From Hondaea fermentalgiana (taxonomy: Eukaryota > Sar > Bigyra > Thraustochytrida > Thraustochytriidae), in assembly GCA_014084085.1 (NCBI GenBank), contig NPFB01000057.1:9567-73566 (forward strand): 64,000 nt of DNA, in the 5' to 3' direction. Each line of letters starts with the position of its first letter. Position 1 is the first letter of the stretch. Below the pieces are notes generated by a model that saw only the letters and a list, made by a program, of their open reading frames with translations, was not told the DNA's origin and made no database searches. The position numbers and the translations under genes were made by a program. Shown piece after piece: positions 22,476 to 32,308 of the stretch.

Positions 22476-25400
22476 ATGTACTCGTCTGGCGGGCTCGACT
22501 CGTTTTCCTCGGGAACCTTTTGGTCGCAAGCGCAAGGCGGTGCCTTCTTTGGCAGCCCTGTCGATGATATCCTGGCCAGAGATGACTTTACCCTGGAGGA
22601 TATTCTCGAGGAAGACACTACGATCCAGGAAACCAAGGCAGTGAACGAAAAGCTCGTAGATTTTTTGAAGGAGCCCGCGACACTCTCGCGACTTCTTTCC
22701 TATGTTGCATGCACCGACCTCAAGACATTCGATGCTTTGATGCGAGAGGGCGTCGCACCGGCCAAAGGCCCGACCATGACCCTCGGCAGCAGCGAAAGCA
22801 GCGGCGAAGGCGACTCGCCCGCAGATGGTGCGAGCAGCCCCGAAACCTCAGACACCGCAAAAGCCAACGCTTCTCCAGGCGCCGATGACGGCGAGGCAAA
22901 GACATCCCACGGCGGTGACGAGGTCGAGGACACGGGGACAAAAACCATGACGGACCTCGGGAACGAGCGCGCCTCTGCTCGCGCTGAAGCAGCAGCTGCC
23001 GCCGCCGCTTCACTCGTTGCTGGCGATGACGACGAAGAGGCCGATGATGGGACGCAGGACGGTGTCGCGTCGCAGGGCGAGGCTGCTGAGCTGCGCGAAG
23101 AGAGGCTGATGCGCTTTCCCTTTATCGCGTGCGAGGTGATTTGCTGCAACCTGACGCAGATTATCGAGCCTCTGGTGAACAGTGCTGATCTCTTGTCCAA
23201 ATTCTTTTCCCTCTTGGATCGCGAGCCACCTCTAGACTCGAGGCTGGCCGGGTACTTTTTCAAGATTCTCATGGTTCTCCTTCGTCGAGCTCCGGAAAAG
23301 GTTCTTTGGTTCTCCATTTACCGCAACATTGACATTTCGGACGCGGGATGCGAAGATGGGATCAAGAGTATTGGCTGGCTCATGCCCAAGCTGCTCAAGC
23401 ACATTGACTCTTATTCGGTGATGTGCTGCTTTAAGTCCCTCCTCCAGGTTGCAGCCGATGAAAACGCTCTCGCCGAAGTCGAAGAAGATGAAGAGGACGA
23501 TAGCTCCTTTCCCGGATATGGCCAGAGCATGTCGAGCCAAACAACCAAACAGATCGGAGACCTCGACGGACGTGATGAGTGCGATGAAGTGGAGCGTGGG
23601 GCGCTGATGCGTCCCGTCCGCTCCGTCTGGCTCGGCGGGAACGGTGCTGCGCAAGCCGTCTTGAAAACACTTGCGGCGAGCAACAACTCGGACTCGCACA
23701 ATAATGCTGCAGAACTGCTCGCGGACATGATTCATCGCGCGGCCATGGCTCGGCTTGCCTTGCAACAGACTGATGCCGCTCTTGGAGGTGTTCCGGAAGC
23801 CCAGGGGCGGGCTCCGGGCGCCGCCGACACGGCCGGTCATGCCGAGGGAGCCGCCGCGACCGCCGCTGGCGTCGAAGGCACTGTTGCAGGCGGCGAAGGG
23901 CGCCTGCCGACGTTTAGCGCCTTTGTCCTCGTCGACGAGGGCTCTGGGCCAAACGCAGAAACGGCTATGATTGAGTCTGGTGTCGAATGGACCCTTGAAC
24001 TGTGTCAAGAGCTTCTCAAGGTGGCCTTGTTCTCCTCGGAGTCAACAAAGTCGCAAGGCAACGGGAACTCCGGTAGCACGACCCCCAAGGAAGAGGGCGA
24101 AGAGGCGGAGGGCGAACTTTTGCTGCGCACCGTGGAGCGCGGGTCCGCATCCGTGGCCAGTTTGCAGGTACTTACTCATCTTGTGAGCGCTTTTGCGCTC
24201 GAGCGATGGTCGGACCCAAGCCCCGCGATGTTGGCACAGACGGGGGATTCACATGTGACGACGATGGCCAAACATGGCGCCCTTCCCGCCGAGCTAGAGA
24301 CCATTTTGGACCGCCTCGACGACCTAACCGCGTGTCTTTTGCCCGAAAAACACGCCACGCTCTTTGCGGTGTCAGAGCAACGAGCGTTGCGTGTTTTGGG
24401 CATGCACCGGCTGCGCATTGTGGAGCTGGCCTGCATGCTAGTGCATACCAAGTACCCCGCCGCAATTTCACGCGTTGCAACCTCATCGGTGCAACCACTC
24501 AATGTCTGTCTCGACTTGTTTTTCCAGTTTGAATGGAACAACTGTCTGCACTCGGTTGTGGAGCGAACCTTGCAGTTCTGCCTGCGGGGCGGTGTGTCCG
24601 AGGAATCAATAGGTTTTGACACGGGCAGCGAGAATTCCACGCAAGAGGAGGAGCGCGAGGACTCGAACCTATTTCTCGGTGCACGAAGCGGCTTTCCTGG
24701 AGGTTCCGGCGCCGCGGACGGCAAGCTCGAAGGCAACGAAGCGCAGGAGAGACTTCGTCAAAGCGAACTCATGCGCGAGCAGGCCGCGGCGGACGCAGCG
24801 CTGGTCGCTCTGCAACGTCACGTTTTCGATTCTTGCAAGCTCATTGACCGTCTTCTCGATGCTTACCGCGCAAACCGCGAGAGCGTGGAAGAGACGGAGG
24901 GCTTTTGGGCTGCGCTTGATGAGAAGCGCGCCGGGGAAGTTCGCGGCAAGGTTCGCTCGTGCGGTCAGCGAGGCTATATCGGCTATTGCCATCGCATCGT
25001 AAACACGGTTGCCATGGTTGCCTCATCAAATCGCAGCGACCGCGAGGTTTTGGCTGGGCGCGACGAGGAGGGATCGGAGAAGCCGTCGTGGCCGGCGCTC
25101 GAGGCAACCGATTCCAACAAGGAGTGGGCCACCCTCCTTGAAGGGGAAATTTCAGATGTTAATGCAGTGGAGCAGTGTCTTTTGGGGGGGATGCGGCCTC
25201 GCACCTCGTCCATTCCGACGTCGGAGGGTCTCGGTGGCGATATGGAAGACTTTGACGGTGATCTCTTTCTGAGCGCTGCGCGCGGGATCCAGCGTGGATC
25301 TGGCGACGACGACGACGACGACGATGACGATTTCAAGGCCTTTGGTGCTTTTCCGAACCCGGATGCTGGGGTTGCCGCGGGCGTCAGCTTTGAGATTGAC

Positions 25401-25889
25401 GACGATGACGACGACAGCGAAGAGGATGAAGATGGAGATGGAGATGGTGCTGAGGGCTTCAACCCGTTTGGATCCGCAGATCAGACGCCATCTCTGTCGG
25501 CAGGCTCTGTGGATCCTTTCGGGGCACATTTTGGATCGAACGCTACGGAGAGCTTTCCCTCCAACCAGCAGAAATATATTACTAGCAACAGTTCGTCAAA
25601 AGCCAACGATGACGATGACGATGATGAATTCTCCGCGCTAGCTTCTGGGAGCGATCCATTTGAAGACGATGATGACAAGACCAACGTCCGCGCCAGCGAC
25701 GACAATGCTTTCGATCCCTTTTCTGATCCCCCGAAAGCCCCAACGGCCGATGGTTCTGAAAAGGGGAATGAGGATGAGACGCTTGCTGCGGCTCTAGATG
25801 CAAAGATGTCGCTTTCTGACCAAGGAAATGCAAGCTCTTCCCCAAAGGGCGACGACGAAACCCCTACTTGGGTCCCTGATTTTGAGTAG
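22476..25889 (+). CDS. SAPS-domain regulatory subunit of protein phosphatase 6
   Basis: 1,137 residues, single exon, start in a CACCATG context. The N-terminus carries the family opening (FWSQAQGGAFFGSPVDDILA, then LEDILEEDTTIQETKAVNEKL), and the SAPS core continues with FPFIACEVICCNLTQIIEPL, SKFFSLLDREPPLDSRLAGY and, later, NNAAELLADMIHR. SAPS proteins (yeast SAP4/155/185/190, human PPP6R1-3) bind the PP6/Sit4 catalytic subunit and choose its targets. Two Ala/Glu/Asp-rich inserts interrupt the helical repeats (about residues 90-205 and 425-480). The tail after about residue 940 is Asp-rich and holds one NPF and three DPF tripeptides (FNPFG, VDPFG, SDPFE, FDPFS; DNA 25455-25725), motifs that in other proteins bind EH domains and clathrin adaptors. 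Confidence 0.88.
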   Translation: MYSSGGLDSFSSGTFWSQAQGGAFFGSPVDDILARDDFTLEDILEEDTTIQETKAVNEKLVDFLKEPATLSRLLSYVACTDLKTFDALMREGVAPAKGPTMTLGSSESSGEGDSPADGASSPETSDTAKANASPGADDGEAKTSHGGDEVEDTGTKTMTDLGNERASARAEAAAAAAASLVAGDDDEEADDGTQDGVASQGEAAELREERLMRFPFIACEVICCNLTQIIEPLVNSADLLSKFFSLLDREPPLDSRLAGYFFKILMVLLRRAPEKVLWFSIYRNIDISDAGCEDGIKSIGWLMPKLLKHIDSYSVMCCFKSLLQVAADENALAEVEEDEEDDSSFPGYGQSMSSQTTKQIGDLDGRDECDEVERGALMRPVRSVWLGGNGAAQAVLKTLAASNNSDSHNNAAELLADMIHRAAMARLALQQTDAALGGVPEAQGRAPGAADTAGHAEGAAATAAGVEGTVAGGEGRLPTFSAFVLVDEGSGPNAETAMIESGVEWTLELCQELLKVALFSSESTKSQGNGNSGSTTPKEEGEEAEGELLLRTVERGSASVASLQVLTHLVSAFALERWSDPSPAMLAQTGDSHVTTMAKHGALPAELETILDRLDDLTACLLPEKHATLFAVSEQRALRVLGMHRLRIVELACMLVHTKYPAAISRVATSSVQPLNVCLDLFFQFEWNNCLHSVVERTLQFCLRGGVSEESIGFDTGSENSTQEEEREDSNLFLGARSGFPGGSGAADGKLEGNEAQERLRQSELMREQAAADAALVALQRHVFDSCKLIDRLLDAYRANRESVEETEGFWAALDEKRAGEVRGKVRSCGQRGYIGYCHRIVNTVAMVASSNRSDREVLAGRDEEGSEKPSWPALEATDSNKEWATLLEGEISDVNAVEQCLLGGMRPRTSSIPTSEGLGGDMEDFDGDLFLSAARGIQRGSGDDDDDDDDDFKAFGAFPNPDAGVAAGVSFEIDDDDDDSEEDEDGDGDGAEGFNPFGSADQTPSLSAGSVDPFGAHFGSNATESFPSNQQKYITSNSSSKANDDDDDDEFSALASGSDPFEDDDDKTNVRASDDNAFDPFSDPPKAPTADGSEKGNEDETLAAALDAKMSLSDQGNASSSPKGDDETPTWVPDFE

Positions 25890-26826
25890 GCTGCTGGCCC
25901 CGCTGCAATGGAATGACATTGTAAGTAAGAGAGATTCTTGTCAATTTTGCTTCTTTCCCCGCCCCCTCTTCCGAACTCCTTTTTGTTCGCTCGTGCCCGT
26001 GCTCCTGCCCGCTTCTGGCGCAGCCAAACCAACGCAGCTTGCACAGCTAAGTAGGCTGGCTGAGGGAGTGAGGGCCAAAGACCTTTATACTGGGCCTCGT
26101 CATGCCAGGGTGCTATGACCCGATACTATGTCAGCGGCGCTCCATGATCCTCTGGCTGCTTGGTCGCTGCCCTGCTGCTGAGATGCTGGCGGTGCAGGCT
26201 GGCCAGACAAGATAAATTGTCATGGCTCGCCAGTGGCCTTGATCGCCGTGCGGTGGCTGGCTGGGGTCACTCGTCTGGCTGGGCTGGGCCTGTGCTGGGC
26301 TGGGCTGTGCTGTGCTGTGCTGTGCTGTCACTCCTCGTCGTGAATCGTGGTCCTGGCCCCCTGCCCTCTCTTGCTGAGATCGCTTCCCCCAGTCCTGTGG
26401 CTGTGGCGGGTGTCCCCTCTGGCTCGCTGGGCCGGCGCCGCCCTCCTGCTCCCCCCTGCACCTGCGCGCGCAGTGGAGGGGAAGCAGGGAGGGGACGGAG
26501 GGGGGTTGAGGAGACGAGAGGGAGCAGAGGAGGAGGAGGGGGTGGGAGGTGACGAGAGAGGGCAGAGGAGGAGGAGGGCAGAGGGGAGAGAGGGGGCGGG
26601 GGAAGCGGATGTGGAGGCAGGCAGATGGAGACGAGGGCGACTGTATCGAGTAAGAAAGGCCGCAGTGGCAGGCAGTGGCCATGGTGGCAGCCACCACTGG
26701 CAGTGACAGATAGAGAAGTTCACCAGTGGCAGCCGCGGCATCCAACAACAAGCAAGCCTCGCCCTCTGCAAGCCTTGCCCTCTCTCTGGCAAAGTCAGCC
26801 AACCAACGGAGCCGAGTCAGAAAGAG

Positions 26827-26860
<34 letters not shown>

Positions 26861-26879
26861 GCAGGCAGGCAGGCAGGCA
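26827..26879. repeat. Compound (GAAA)n / (GGCA)n microsatellite
   Basis: Eight GAAA units pass directly into about five GGCA units. Confidence 0.93.
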
Positions 26880-26961
26880 AAGGAGAAAAGGGCACGCACG
26901 CGCAGAGGGAGGGAGGGGCCGAGCCTGCGCACGGCGGGCTCGGTCGGGCCAGCTAGCCAGC

Positions 26962-26993
26962 CGAGCCAGTCGAGCCAGTCGAGCCAGTCGAGC
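26962..26993. repeat. 9-base tandem repeat (CGAGCCAGT)
   Basis: Three and a half perfect copies within 90 bases of the PCIF1-like start codon, hence probably in its 5' leader. Confidence 0.85.
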
Positions 26994-27048
26994 GAGATAA
27001 GCAAGCAACCAAGCAAGCAAACAAACAAACACAAAAGCAAAAGCAAGC

Positions 27049-28854
27049 ATGGCGGGGGCTGGCGACGAGCTGTCGCAGCTCATGGCTTCGTTCTACGAGG
27101 ACAAGCCCAAAGTCGCGGCAGCGCCGAAGTTAGCGCAGCAGCACAAGCAGCAGGGCCGCGCAAAAATCGCAAAAGGGACGCAGAATCTCATTGTCGGTGC
27201 CAAAAATGCCAAGCGGCAACGCGCGGCTCCTTCGGCGAATATCACCACCACCACCAGCGGCAGCAGCACAAGCAGCACAAGCAGCACAACCAAGTACGAT
27301 GATGGCGACGAAAAAGAGGCTGAAGAGGACGCGAGCGTCGTCACTAGCGGCGCCGCAAAGCGCACTAAAACACTTTCTCAAGTTGCCATTTCAGCCGAAG
27401 CAAAGCCGAATAATACTGCAAGCTCTGATCCCCCATCGTCCGGGGATGATGCCGCGTCGAACTGGGACGAGGACGACGAGGAGGCGGGCTACGAAATTGA
27501 TGTGGAGGACAACGCGCCGCCACAATTCACAGACAGTTTCCCCGCCAAGGAAGTGTGGCTTCGCGGTGAGCTGCGCAAACTACATTTCCGACTCGAGAAG
27601 GCTTTGTCCGTTCACCTCGATCCCCTCGACATCGCAAAGCTGCCTCTGCAAACTAAACTGACGCTGCGTAACGGAGACGCTCTCTGGCATCGCTGGATCT
27701 TCGCCGCCCTCGAAAGCAGTGCTGAAACGCATGGCGTTCTCCCGGATGAAATGGGACTTCATGGGGCCGAGTCTGTTATTCGCGTCGACTTGGAAGGAAT
27801 GAGCGGGGGCGACGCCGCGATTCTAGACTTTTCTAGCGCGGCCGCCAAGCTCATCGCAAATGCCAAGCCGCCAGCGGCCGACTCCAAGCAGGGGCGCCGG
27901 CAGCATGTCACGCTGGTGCGCGCGAAACGAGCCAACGGTGAATACAAACTTCGCTACCGTTCCGAAGAGGTTACCGTGCGCCCCACCCACCTCATGAAGC
28001 TCGCTCAAAGTTTTCGGTGGGCGCAAAGAGCGGCCGTGGGCAGCGAGAACAAAGATGCAAGCACATCGGCAAAGAGCGGAACGTCTTTGCGACGCCCCGC
28101 GAAAGGGGCGGATTCTCTGCGAGGGCGTGATGGAAAGCCACAACAAGTAGCAGGCAATTCAGCCGCTTCCACAATTTCTTCAACCTCTTCAATGCCGTCC
28201 GCAGCTGATTTGGAAGCTGAGCACGGTGCACGCGAACTCGAAAGCCAGGAGTTCTTGCGTGCTGCCTTTTGCGTGTTGATGCGATACGAGACGTTCGGCG
28301 GCGCAGGATTTCAAGCAGCGCTCCCGGATGCCACCTTTCATGTCCTCAAAGAAGATTTTCACGTGGAAGAGGAATGCTTTGCTTCGCCTCTCAATAAGTA
28401 TTACGCCTTCAACCGGTTCTGCTCCCTATTCCCGGACACAGACTCTGCCTTTGGCTCGCGCGGCTCCTTCTTCTATTTTCGCCCAATACGCGGCTGCTTC
28501 GAGGTCAATCCCCCCTTTGCCACCTCGACTGTAATGATTACCGCTGACCGTATCGGCCAGCTGCTTACGGACGCAGCAGGTGTGGGTGAAAGTCTCGCAT
28601 TTATTGTCATTGTGCCAGCAAGATACGCAGACCTCTTTGAAAAGAGTGGGTTTCATCGTCGCAAATTGATTGTTCCAAACCGTCAGCACAATTACAAGCA
28701 GGGGGCCCAGCATCGTGCCAAATCGCGGACAAGTGTTGCTTCGACTACCGACACCGCAATTCACATTCTTCAAACCGATGCGGCAAATGCAAAGTGGCCG
28801 CTGGATGAGAACATGTGCCAGCGACTTCTCGCCTCTTTCCAAACTCGTCAGTAG
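27049..28854 (+). CDS. PCIF1: PCIF1/CAPAM-like cap-adenosine N6-methyltransferase
   Basis: 601 residues, single exon. Residues about 405-600 match the PCIF1 methyltransferase core: YETFGGAGFQAALP, ECFASPLNKYYAFNRFCSLF, PDTDSAFGSRGSFFYFRP, then the catalytic NPPF at 487-490 inside RGCFEVNPPF, followed by SLAFIVIVPARY and the late QHNYKQGAQH block. In animals PCIF1 makes m6Am at the first transcribed nucleotide of capped mRNA using SAM. Residues about 165-330 match the helical domain before the catalytic core. The animal N-terminal WW domain, which binds phosphorylated RNA polymerase II tail, is absent: the first 160 residues are low-complexity, with KRQR and KRTK basic patches that could act as nuclear signals, and an acidic run. 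How this homologue finds nascent mRNA is therefore open. Confidence 0.88.
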   Translation: MAGAGDELSQLMASFYEDKPKVAAAPKLAQQHKQQGRAKIAKGTQNLIVGAKNAKRQRAAPSANITTTTSGSSTSSTSSTTKYDDGDEKEAEEDASVVTSGAAKRTKTLSQVAISAEAKPNNTASSDPPSSGDDAASNWDEDDEEAGYEIDVEDNAPPQFTDSFPAKEVWLRGELRKLHFRLEKALSVHLDPLDIAKLPLQTKLTLRNGDALWHRWIFAALESSAETHGVLPDEMGLHGAESVIRVDLEGMSGGDAAILDFSSAAAKLIANAKPPAADSKQGRRQHVTLVRAKRANGEYKLRYRSEEVTVRPTHLMKLAQSFRWAQRAAVGSENKDASTSAKSGTSLRRPAKGADSLRGRDGKPQQVAGNSAASTISSTSSMPSAADLEAEHGARELESQEFLRAAFCVLMRYETFGGAGFQAALPDATFHVLKEDFHVEEECFASPLNKYYAFNRFCSLFPDTDSAFGSRGSFFYFRPIRGCFEVNPPFATSTVMITADRIGQLLTDAAGVGESLAFIVIVPARYADLFEKSGFHRRKLIVPNRQHNYKQGAQHRAKSRTSVASTTDTAIHILQTDAANAKWPLDENMCQRLLASFQTRQ

Positions 28855-29406
28855 CGCCAGACCGCAAACGATCCAGCAGTTCGGAGGGGTCGCTCATTTG
28901 CTGTATCCCCCTCACGATCGATTGCCTCCATACTCTATTCCCATGTACAATGTGTGTCGCTTCAGCAATATAAACGGGCACAAAGAAATGATCTGCTTCT
29001 TCTTTTTCCAGCATGTATGTGTCCTTCTTTCCGCGAATCCGAAAGAGTTTTTTATTCCTCTTGTTCGCCTGTGTCCGAATTAGATTTATTTGGGGCGCGA
29101 ACTTATGGCGCGGCCTTGTGCTGGTCCTTCAACTCCGCGCGTTCCCACGTCGCGGGTCGGTGCGTTGTTCTCGCATCGTGCCCCTTCGCTATTCATTATC
29201 AGTAATCTGTCTATCTCAGCGCAACTTCCCGCCTGATATCAGGCCTATGGGAAGATCCACTTCTTTATTGTGTGAGGTCCAATACCAAGATTAACTGGGT
29301 CGCAAGAATCGATAAATGTCTCTGCGACTGCTGCGGCTGCTGCGGCTCTTTGATCTGTCGTCGGGTCGCCAGGTGAAAAAGGTAGGTTGGTGGGCTATTG
29401 ATTGTA

Positions 29407-29938
29407 TCAGCGGATGTTCCAGCATCGGTGCGAATAGCCCGGAGGTATGCATAATGCATCTTCGGCATTGTCGCCTTGATCATCTTCGAAATGAGAGCGA
29501 GGCGTATACGAGGTGTTCGAGCGTGAGCGAGATGAGCTGGAGCGTCGTGATGCCGACTGAGAACGAGCCTCGCGGGAACGAGCCTCTCGGGGAGAGGACA
29601 GCTTGGGATCGGCGGCGACGAGTGCGCGAAGCCATCCATGGTCCGCACGCGTTGGCAGCGTGGCCCATGATTTGGCAAGAGCCGCAGTACATCTTGTCTT
29701 TGCATTTACATTCGGCTGCGCTGTGTCGTGGGCCAAGGCAGATGGCACAAGGACGTTGTTGCTGCCAGGAACCTGGAACGTAGCAGGTTTGGCAAGGAGG
29801 GTCCGTGATGTTCCTTGAAGCCTTTCGTTTGTCCTTCGTCACGTGTTTCGCCTTCGGCTTGCGTCTCGAACTAAGATGTTGCGAGGCAACGCTTGTGGAC
29901 TCGCCAAGTTGGGATCTGTCAACGAGTGCCGTGGGCAA
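29407..29938 (-). pseudogene. CCHC zinc-knuckle / SR-rich fragment, frameshifted
   Basis: Read on the minus strand, one frame (29938 downward) encodes two perfect Cx2Cx4Hx4C knuckles, CAICLGPRHSAAEC (about 29708-29749) and CGSCQIMGHAANAC (29645-29686), preceded by further Cys. That frame has no ATG start and an in-frame stop just upstream. Downstream, a different frame carries an Arg/Ser stretch (SPREARSREARSQSASRRSS) and runs to a stop near 29407, which looks like the natural continuation after a +1 shift near 29600. Tandem CCHC knuckles occur in retroelement Gag proteins and in cellular RNA-binding proteins. I cannot tell a decayed retroelement from a spliced small gene whose introns I failed to place. 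Confidence 0.4.
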
Positions 29939-30187
29939 AGTCTAGTCGCAGTAGATAGATGTCGGCGACAATATATGAAGAAAGAGTTTTTTTCGTGTTG
30001 AAATTGTTTTCTGTTCACGCGACTGACGGAAGACGAGAGTTCGGGAGGAAGGGATCTGAGAAAAATGAAAATGAGGAGGCGGTTAGGAATGGGGCGGTGG
30101 AGGATAAGATAAGCTCCATATAACCACGCTTGAGTTCCAACATACGGTTGCGTTATGCTGGATGGATCACCGGGATCGTGTACACCA

Positions 30188-30210
30188 CCCCCCCCCCCCC
30201 CCCCCCCCCC
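30188..30210. repeat. Poly-C tract
   Basis: Twenty-three consecutive C with no interruption. Confidence 0.85.
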
Positions 30211-30340
30211 GGACCGGACACGGTGCATCGAGTTCCGCCGCCAAGGACCAAATTGTATTTTTTTCTCTAGCTGAAAATTTGGTTGAGTTCACGCCGAAGG
30301 TGAATACCATCAGTGTGTTCGAGGAATTCGACTATGCCAT

Positions 30341-30580
30341 TTTAGAGTGAATAAAAATCTTCTCTACAATCTGAACTAGCCAAATATATTTTATATAAAA
30401 AAATAGATATATAAATTATAAATTATACAATGAGTTCAAAATTACAAATATTATTCCAAAATAAATTATTATACACCTCGGTGAGTATTATTTATTTTTA
30501 TTTTTGATATAAACGAGAATAAATATAAAAGGTATTGGTATTTTTAGATAAATATCTTTTAAAATCGCAAATTGTTTGAG
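30341..30580. other. AT-rich island
   Basis: About 240 bases made almost wholly of A and T, with runs such as ATATATTTTATATAAAAAAATA, in otherwise GC-rich DNA; the edges are fairly sharp. No open frame. Possible origins are an organellar DNA insertion or a remnant of an AT-rich mobile element. Confidence 0.7.
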
Positions 30581-32263
30581 TAGTGTCGGGCGTCTAAGCC
30601 TTGGGATTAGTACTTGGCGCACACGAATGAGTCAACGACTCTTGCTCAGTGCTGGTTTGCTAGCCTTGTCTGCAGCCAAGACTGCAATAAGCAATCAATG
30701 ATATTTTCTGATCGCTTACCCAGCCGCCGACGGCAAGCAGGCGCGTGCGTAGGCTCGTGGGCGTCCCCACGGCTCTACACGCGGCGGTGCCGCCGGTGCT
30801 CACGCGCACCTTCGCTTAGGCTAGCGAGCGCGCAGGTAGAGAATCAAACGAGAGACGTGAAAGATGTCGTGTATTTTAGGTATACTCAATCCAGACCAAC
30901 CATTCATGCGAGGCGCGGCGCGGCTGGTCTATGTTAGCTCATATTGGCTCGTTCCCCCGGTCCGAATGGCCCTATATGGCGGATGGGCGACTCGACCGTG
31001 CAAGAGACGCCTCAAATTCTTGTCCAAATTCCTGTCCAATTTCAATGCCCAATACGGACTCTCAAACCAGGGCGCGCCCCGTAAAGATCGTGCAAAATCG
31101 CACTTCAGAAACTGTGGTATATCGAGTCCACTTCTGCCTTGGAAGAAAGTCCATTTTCCTTCCGCAAGTTTTCTGCCGCAAAGTCGGAGCACGCCAGAAC
31201 GATGCACAATTCAAACTGCAGCGGCAATGCATCAATCAATGGGATTCCACTTAGGATCGGCAAAGCGACTGTTGTTCTTGGCATTAAGATCTTGGAGTTG
31301 GCCTCGCCATGCCTCGCGTGAATTGCAGCGCGCCCTCCGGTAAATTTTGAAAATCCCGCCAATGCGCTGTGTCGTATTGCATGAGAATTTCGTAAGATGA
31401 AAGCCTCGAATGAATATGAATGTAGCTCTCACTCCAGTTCCGAATAACTCCTTTTTGATCGAAAAAGCAAGAGCGCTGAAAGGTTTGCAGACCAAACTGC
31501 TCGAGGTCGATCATTCCGGCAGCAATGCAAGGAGCCTTGCCCTCGCTCGGTTGGTCATTCTGTCGGTCGGTACTTGCTGCAGTATGTATCATACTTCGAT
31601 TTGGAATGAATCTATTGGGGTCTCGATAGGGAAACGAGGACGAGATCAATTTAGTAGCTGACGACACAGGAAGGATGATGTGGTAAGGAGGTTGAGCTCG
31701 TATCTTTTCTCTCTGAGTGCTGTGGGATCTGTGTGAGAATCCAGCATTATGTCGACTTCGTAAACAAAGGAGGCGAACGCTTTGCGCTGGAGAGAGGAGA
31801 TGTTCACTGCAATTTAGTTTGAGTGTGAATGTACAAATAGGTTGTTCGGTGCATTTGCGCTGACAAAAAGTCCAGGAACTTTCACGACGAATTTTCGACA
31901 CGCATTGTTTGCTGTGCTTACCAATTTTGACGAGTGGGCTTGACTATTTGCCGATAGGCATGACGAGCTCGGCAATGTGAACCAAAGTCGGGAGCGATTC
32001 CACTGAGGAGGAGCCATGTGACCTCCCATGTACATACGTAGACAGACGAGACGATCCAAGTACATCGCCAGGGTTGCCTTGTTCGTCAATCTACGATTAT
32101 GCACGCGAAAACTAATCTCGACCATGCAGGTTGGATAGCCAGCCTGCTGAGCAAAGCACGTCAACGTTTTACGAAATCAAGTGCACCACGACTCGCGGAT
32201 ATTCAATTCTAGGTTTTTGAGGGCGTGCGTGCGTGCGTGAACAAGTGCGCGTGGCAAGAAGGA

Positions 32264-32265
<2 letters not shown>

Positions 32266-32306
<41 letters not shown>
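32266..32306. repeat. (GT)n microsatellite
   Basis: About twenty GT units, the only long dinucleotide repeat seen in the window, preceded by GCGT units near 32224. Confidence 0.93.

Positions 32307-32308
<2 letters not shown>

Larger units (their letters stand above)
25890..27048. promoter_or_regulatory. Intergenic repeat-rich region upstream of the PCIF1-like gene
   Basis: About 1.16 kb, no credible gene. It has a (TGTGC)n run near 26300-26328, a long GA-rich stretch (26470-26640), a CCATGG-centred element (26673-26688), (GAAA)n then (GGCA)n at 26827-26879, a 9-base tandem CGAGCCAGT at 26962-26993, and AAGC/AAAC repeats up to the start codon. Confidence 0.55.

Noticed and set aside
29839..30228. 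Minus-strand frame through the poly-C tract, considered as a gag N-terminus for the zinc-knuckle fragment
   Set aside because: It starts in polyglycine from the homopolymer and has no recognisable motif; the frame differs from the knuckle frame.
30721..30870. GC-rich block considered as a tRNA or structured RNA
   Set aside because: No cloverleaf with a proper T-loop and anticodon arm could be drawn; no tRNA was found anywhere in the window by eye.
31284..32164. Minus-strand open frames of 205 and 116 codons, considered as retroelement polyprotein pieces
   Set aside because: No reverse transcriptase, integrase, RNase H or transposase motif could be recognised, and the frames overlap.
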